A DNA stretch of 7,642 nucleotides from Gammaproteobacteria bacterium. GTDB lineage: Bacteria; Pseudomonadota; Gammaproteobacteria; Pseudomonadales; Azotimanducaceae. The notes beneath the pieces were generated by a model that searched no databases, was not told where the DNA came from, and worked only from the letters and a program-made list of their open reading frames with translations. A program made the translations under genes and the position numbers. Below are positions 7,001-7,642 of this stretch, in pieces; the first letter of the stretch is position 1; the number at the start of each line of letters is the position of its first letter. The stretch covers positions 2,340 through 9,981 of the forward strand of contig VXPR01000127.1 in assembly GCA_009839405.1 (NCBI GenBank). Reading direction: 5' to 3'.

Positions 7001-7642
7001 AGCGAACCGGGTGCCATGCAGGGACTCGTGAAGCACCCCTTCCATACAGACCTCGACGACGAGTTGCGTCGCATCGACCCGGACATTCCGGTGCCGGAGG
7101 AATCGGTGGTGGATGTGGTGAACCGTGTCATGGCTGGCGTTCTTGAGCAGGAGCGGCCGGCGGCGCCACCACTGCGCGCCACGGTGCCGGAGCGAGACTT
7201 GCTGCGCCCGGTTCGACGGATGCTCATTCATGCCCGCGGCTGCACCGCCGTGAAGCTGGTGCGTGTGGCGCAGCGCAAAGGTGTTGGCGTGGTGCTGGTG
7301 CAGTCTGATCCCGACATGGACTCGGTGCCCGTGGACATGCTCGGCGAGAACGACGCGGTCGTATGCATCGGTGGCAACACGCCGGACGAGAGCTACCTCA
7401 ATGCGCTGTCGGTGATCGAGGTGGCGGAGCAGCAGAAGGTGGACTCGCTGCATCCCGGCATCGGCTTCCTGTCGGAGAGCAGTCAGTTCGCGGAGCTCGT
7501 GCGCTCCCGCGCCATCAACTTCGTCGGCCCACCCGTCACCAGCATGAACACGATGGGCAACAAGTCGAACGCCATCGCCGCCGCCATGCGGCTCGGCGTG
7601 CCCGTGGTGCCGGGCAGCCACGGCATCGTCACCGATCCCGAC
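4055..7642 (+). CDS. Single-chain acyl-CoA carboxylase, CTalpha-CTbeta-BC order (3' partial)
   Basis: The frame runs 1196 codons to the window edge with no stop. Biotin carboxylase (BC) carboxylates biotin with ATP and bicarbonate; the carboxyltransferase (CT) passes CO2 to an acyl-CoA, giving malonyl-CoA if acetyl-CoA is the substrate. Residues about 90-270 resemble AccA: MDTPGA (151-156), the oxyanion glycines of FGLGYSGGA (190-198), STIQP (216-220) and LSPFELKRQGNID (243-255). Residues about 300-815 are unassigned, rich in Arg, Leu and Glu and probably helical. Residues about 830-1030 resemble AccD: CGVVTG (834-839), PLICFISSGG (887-896) and TGGAQASF (936-943), without a CxxC zinc finger. 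From 1051 the BC N-terminal lobe begins, with HPGIGFLSES (1133-1142) and MGNK (1167-1170). The ATP-grasp core and biotin domain should follow off-window. ATG 4055 has only GAAAG before it; the frame is open back to 3983 and those codons look protein-like, so the N-terminus may be longer. Confidence 0.88.
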   Translation, partial: MASRFAPGDRLFLIAENLAQDSSLFPEEERDLDPPLRGTLSDADVARRNDYLDNVDIDSYIEAVVSAAEDPKRTPAPRAIAELGEVVSETSEAAFYAAVVNMDFGDDVRPVGFIAQDRGVRSGEWMPEHHLMAARKIEEYSNRSIPIVSLMDTPGAAADADANRGNQAHSISLLIAEMSNTDVPNLGIVFGLGYSGGAIPLAASNMILSVRDGVFSTIQPRSLASIARRLNLSWQQCAKEVGLSPFELKRQGNIDAIIDYAPGEDVANLRHAIVSGIRHVEESTRRFVADNPYIIDHYARSLERYLNPSARLQATQASAALTLTRNPTEYVNVFGVAYRYLRYLRVRRRIRSTTVHAYGRLAEHELPAGELARRAARERRETFLSWLQDPDKVIYDDALAKPFRNYVEKKAAIHDERGRIRRLLLGEPRKNFQDARVSLIANTGMYLYNRWKVDSAGNFASLGGFIAGHEDAAHLFAADDIPTPRRLVAAIRADAALGPALHERFSHEAMQLVTGDLDGIPDAVLREQLSSALNLAMTEGPLTGFVDEAALPPHLARAANGGGSPVVINRLLLDNHFTGLVRPRDSARPPAIDTPDASVADVSVLDILLNEELRDDFARECENLLLFDRVYDAILANLDSIAREAGTTHSLSRESVQKLIDAALEVAVRDPVVAADGAGVDEMRQRLFDWYSRVSAQPRGGAFFRAVEEWKQTAFPHVSDALFVVVTFLFERLLGSYLRARLEGRRYEGRISPRSIGRRKDFWNRLSHAYRDLLIQNVLTTYKRRRDTGHERFAQEFFDDFRELNGDLLSSDPCEFPGFRSSIEGALNAGQPPCGVVTGIGTFKNGADGLPCGVVISNVGFQAGSFDMASAEKFCKLLVHCAEQQLPLICFISSGGMQTKEGAGALFSMAAINDRLTRFVRDFDLPAIVFGYGDCTGGAQASFVTHPLVQTYYLSGASMPFAGQIVVTSYLPAESHLANYLASEPGAMQGLVKHPFHTDLDDELRRIDPDIPVPEESVVDVVNRVMAGVLEQERPAAPPLRATVPERDLLRPVRRMLIHARGCTAVKLVRVAQRKGVGVVLVQSDPDMDSVPVDMLGENDAVVCIGGNTPDESYLNALSVIEVAEQQKVDSLHPGIGFLSESSQFAELVRSRAINFVGPPVTSMNTMGNKSNAIAAAMRLGVPVVPGSHGIVTDPD

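Noticed and set aside
6485..7621. Minus-strand open frame of 378 codons within the carboxylase gene
   Set aside because: Histidine- and arginine-rich antisense of the AccD-like and biotin carboxylase domains, which are clearly coding on the plus strand.

Overview
The window is about two-thirds G+C and reads as chromosomal DNA of a gammaproteobacterium, probably uncultured or from a metagenome. The main taxonomic pointer is a FabY-type beta-ketoacyl synthase, a family best known from Pseudomonas and related gammaproteobacteria. No mobile element, CRISPR array, rRNA or tRNA was seen.

Layout: bases 1-96 are an almost pure G, then C, low-complexity stretch that looks like a contig-end artefact. 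Bases 97-165 hold nested inverted repeats downstream of fabY. Three genes follow on the minus strand, transcribed in the order moaB (about 3955 to 3383), an acetyl-CoA C-acetyltransferase (thiolase, 3240-2086) and fabY (2035-188). The thiolase and fabY are 50 bp apart, each has a good Shine-Dalgarno site, and they are very likely co-transcribed. moaB ends in a perfect 8-bp hairpin and is separated from the thiolase by 142 bp.

Divergently, on the plus strand, one reading frame stays open from about 4055 to the right edge (1196 codons, no stop). It encodes a giant single-chain biotin-dependent carboxylase. Its visible order is an AccA-like carboxyltransferase domain, a central region of roughly 500 residues that I cannot assign, an AccD-like carboxyltransferase domain, and the start of a biotin carboxylase domain. 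The rest of the biotin carboxylase and presumably the biotin carrier domain lie beyond the window. This order differs from eukaryotic acetyl-CoA carboxylase (BC-BCCP-beta-alpha).

The genes fit together metabolically by inference: the carboxylase would make malonyl-CoA (or a longer alpha-carboxyacyl-CoA), FabY would condense acetyl-CoA with malonyl-ACP to start fatty acid synthesis, and the thiolase would interconvert acetyl-CoA and acetoacetyl-CoA. The molybdenum-cofactor gene moaB is the odd one out. The divergent intergenic region is compact, and neither flanking gene has a fully convincing conventional start there.
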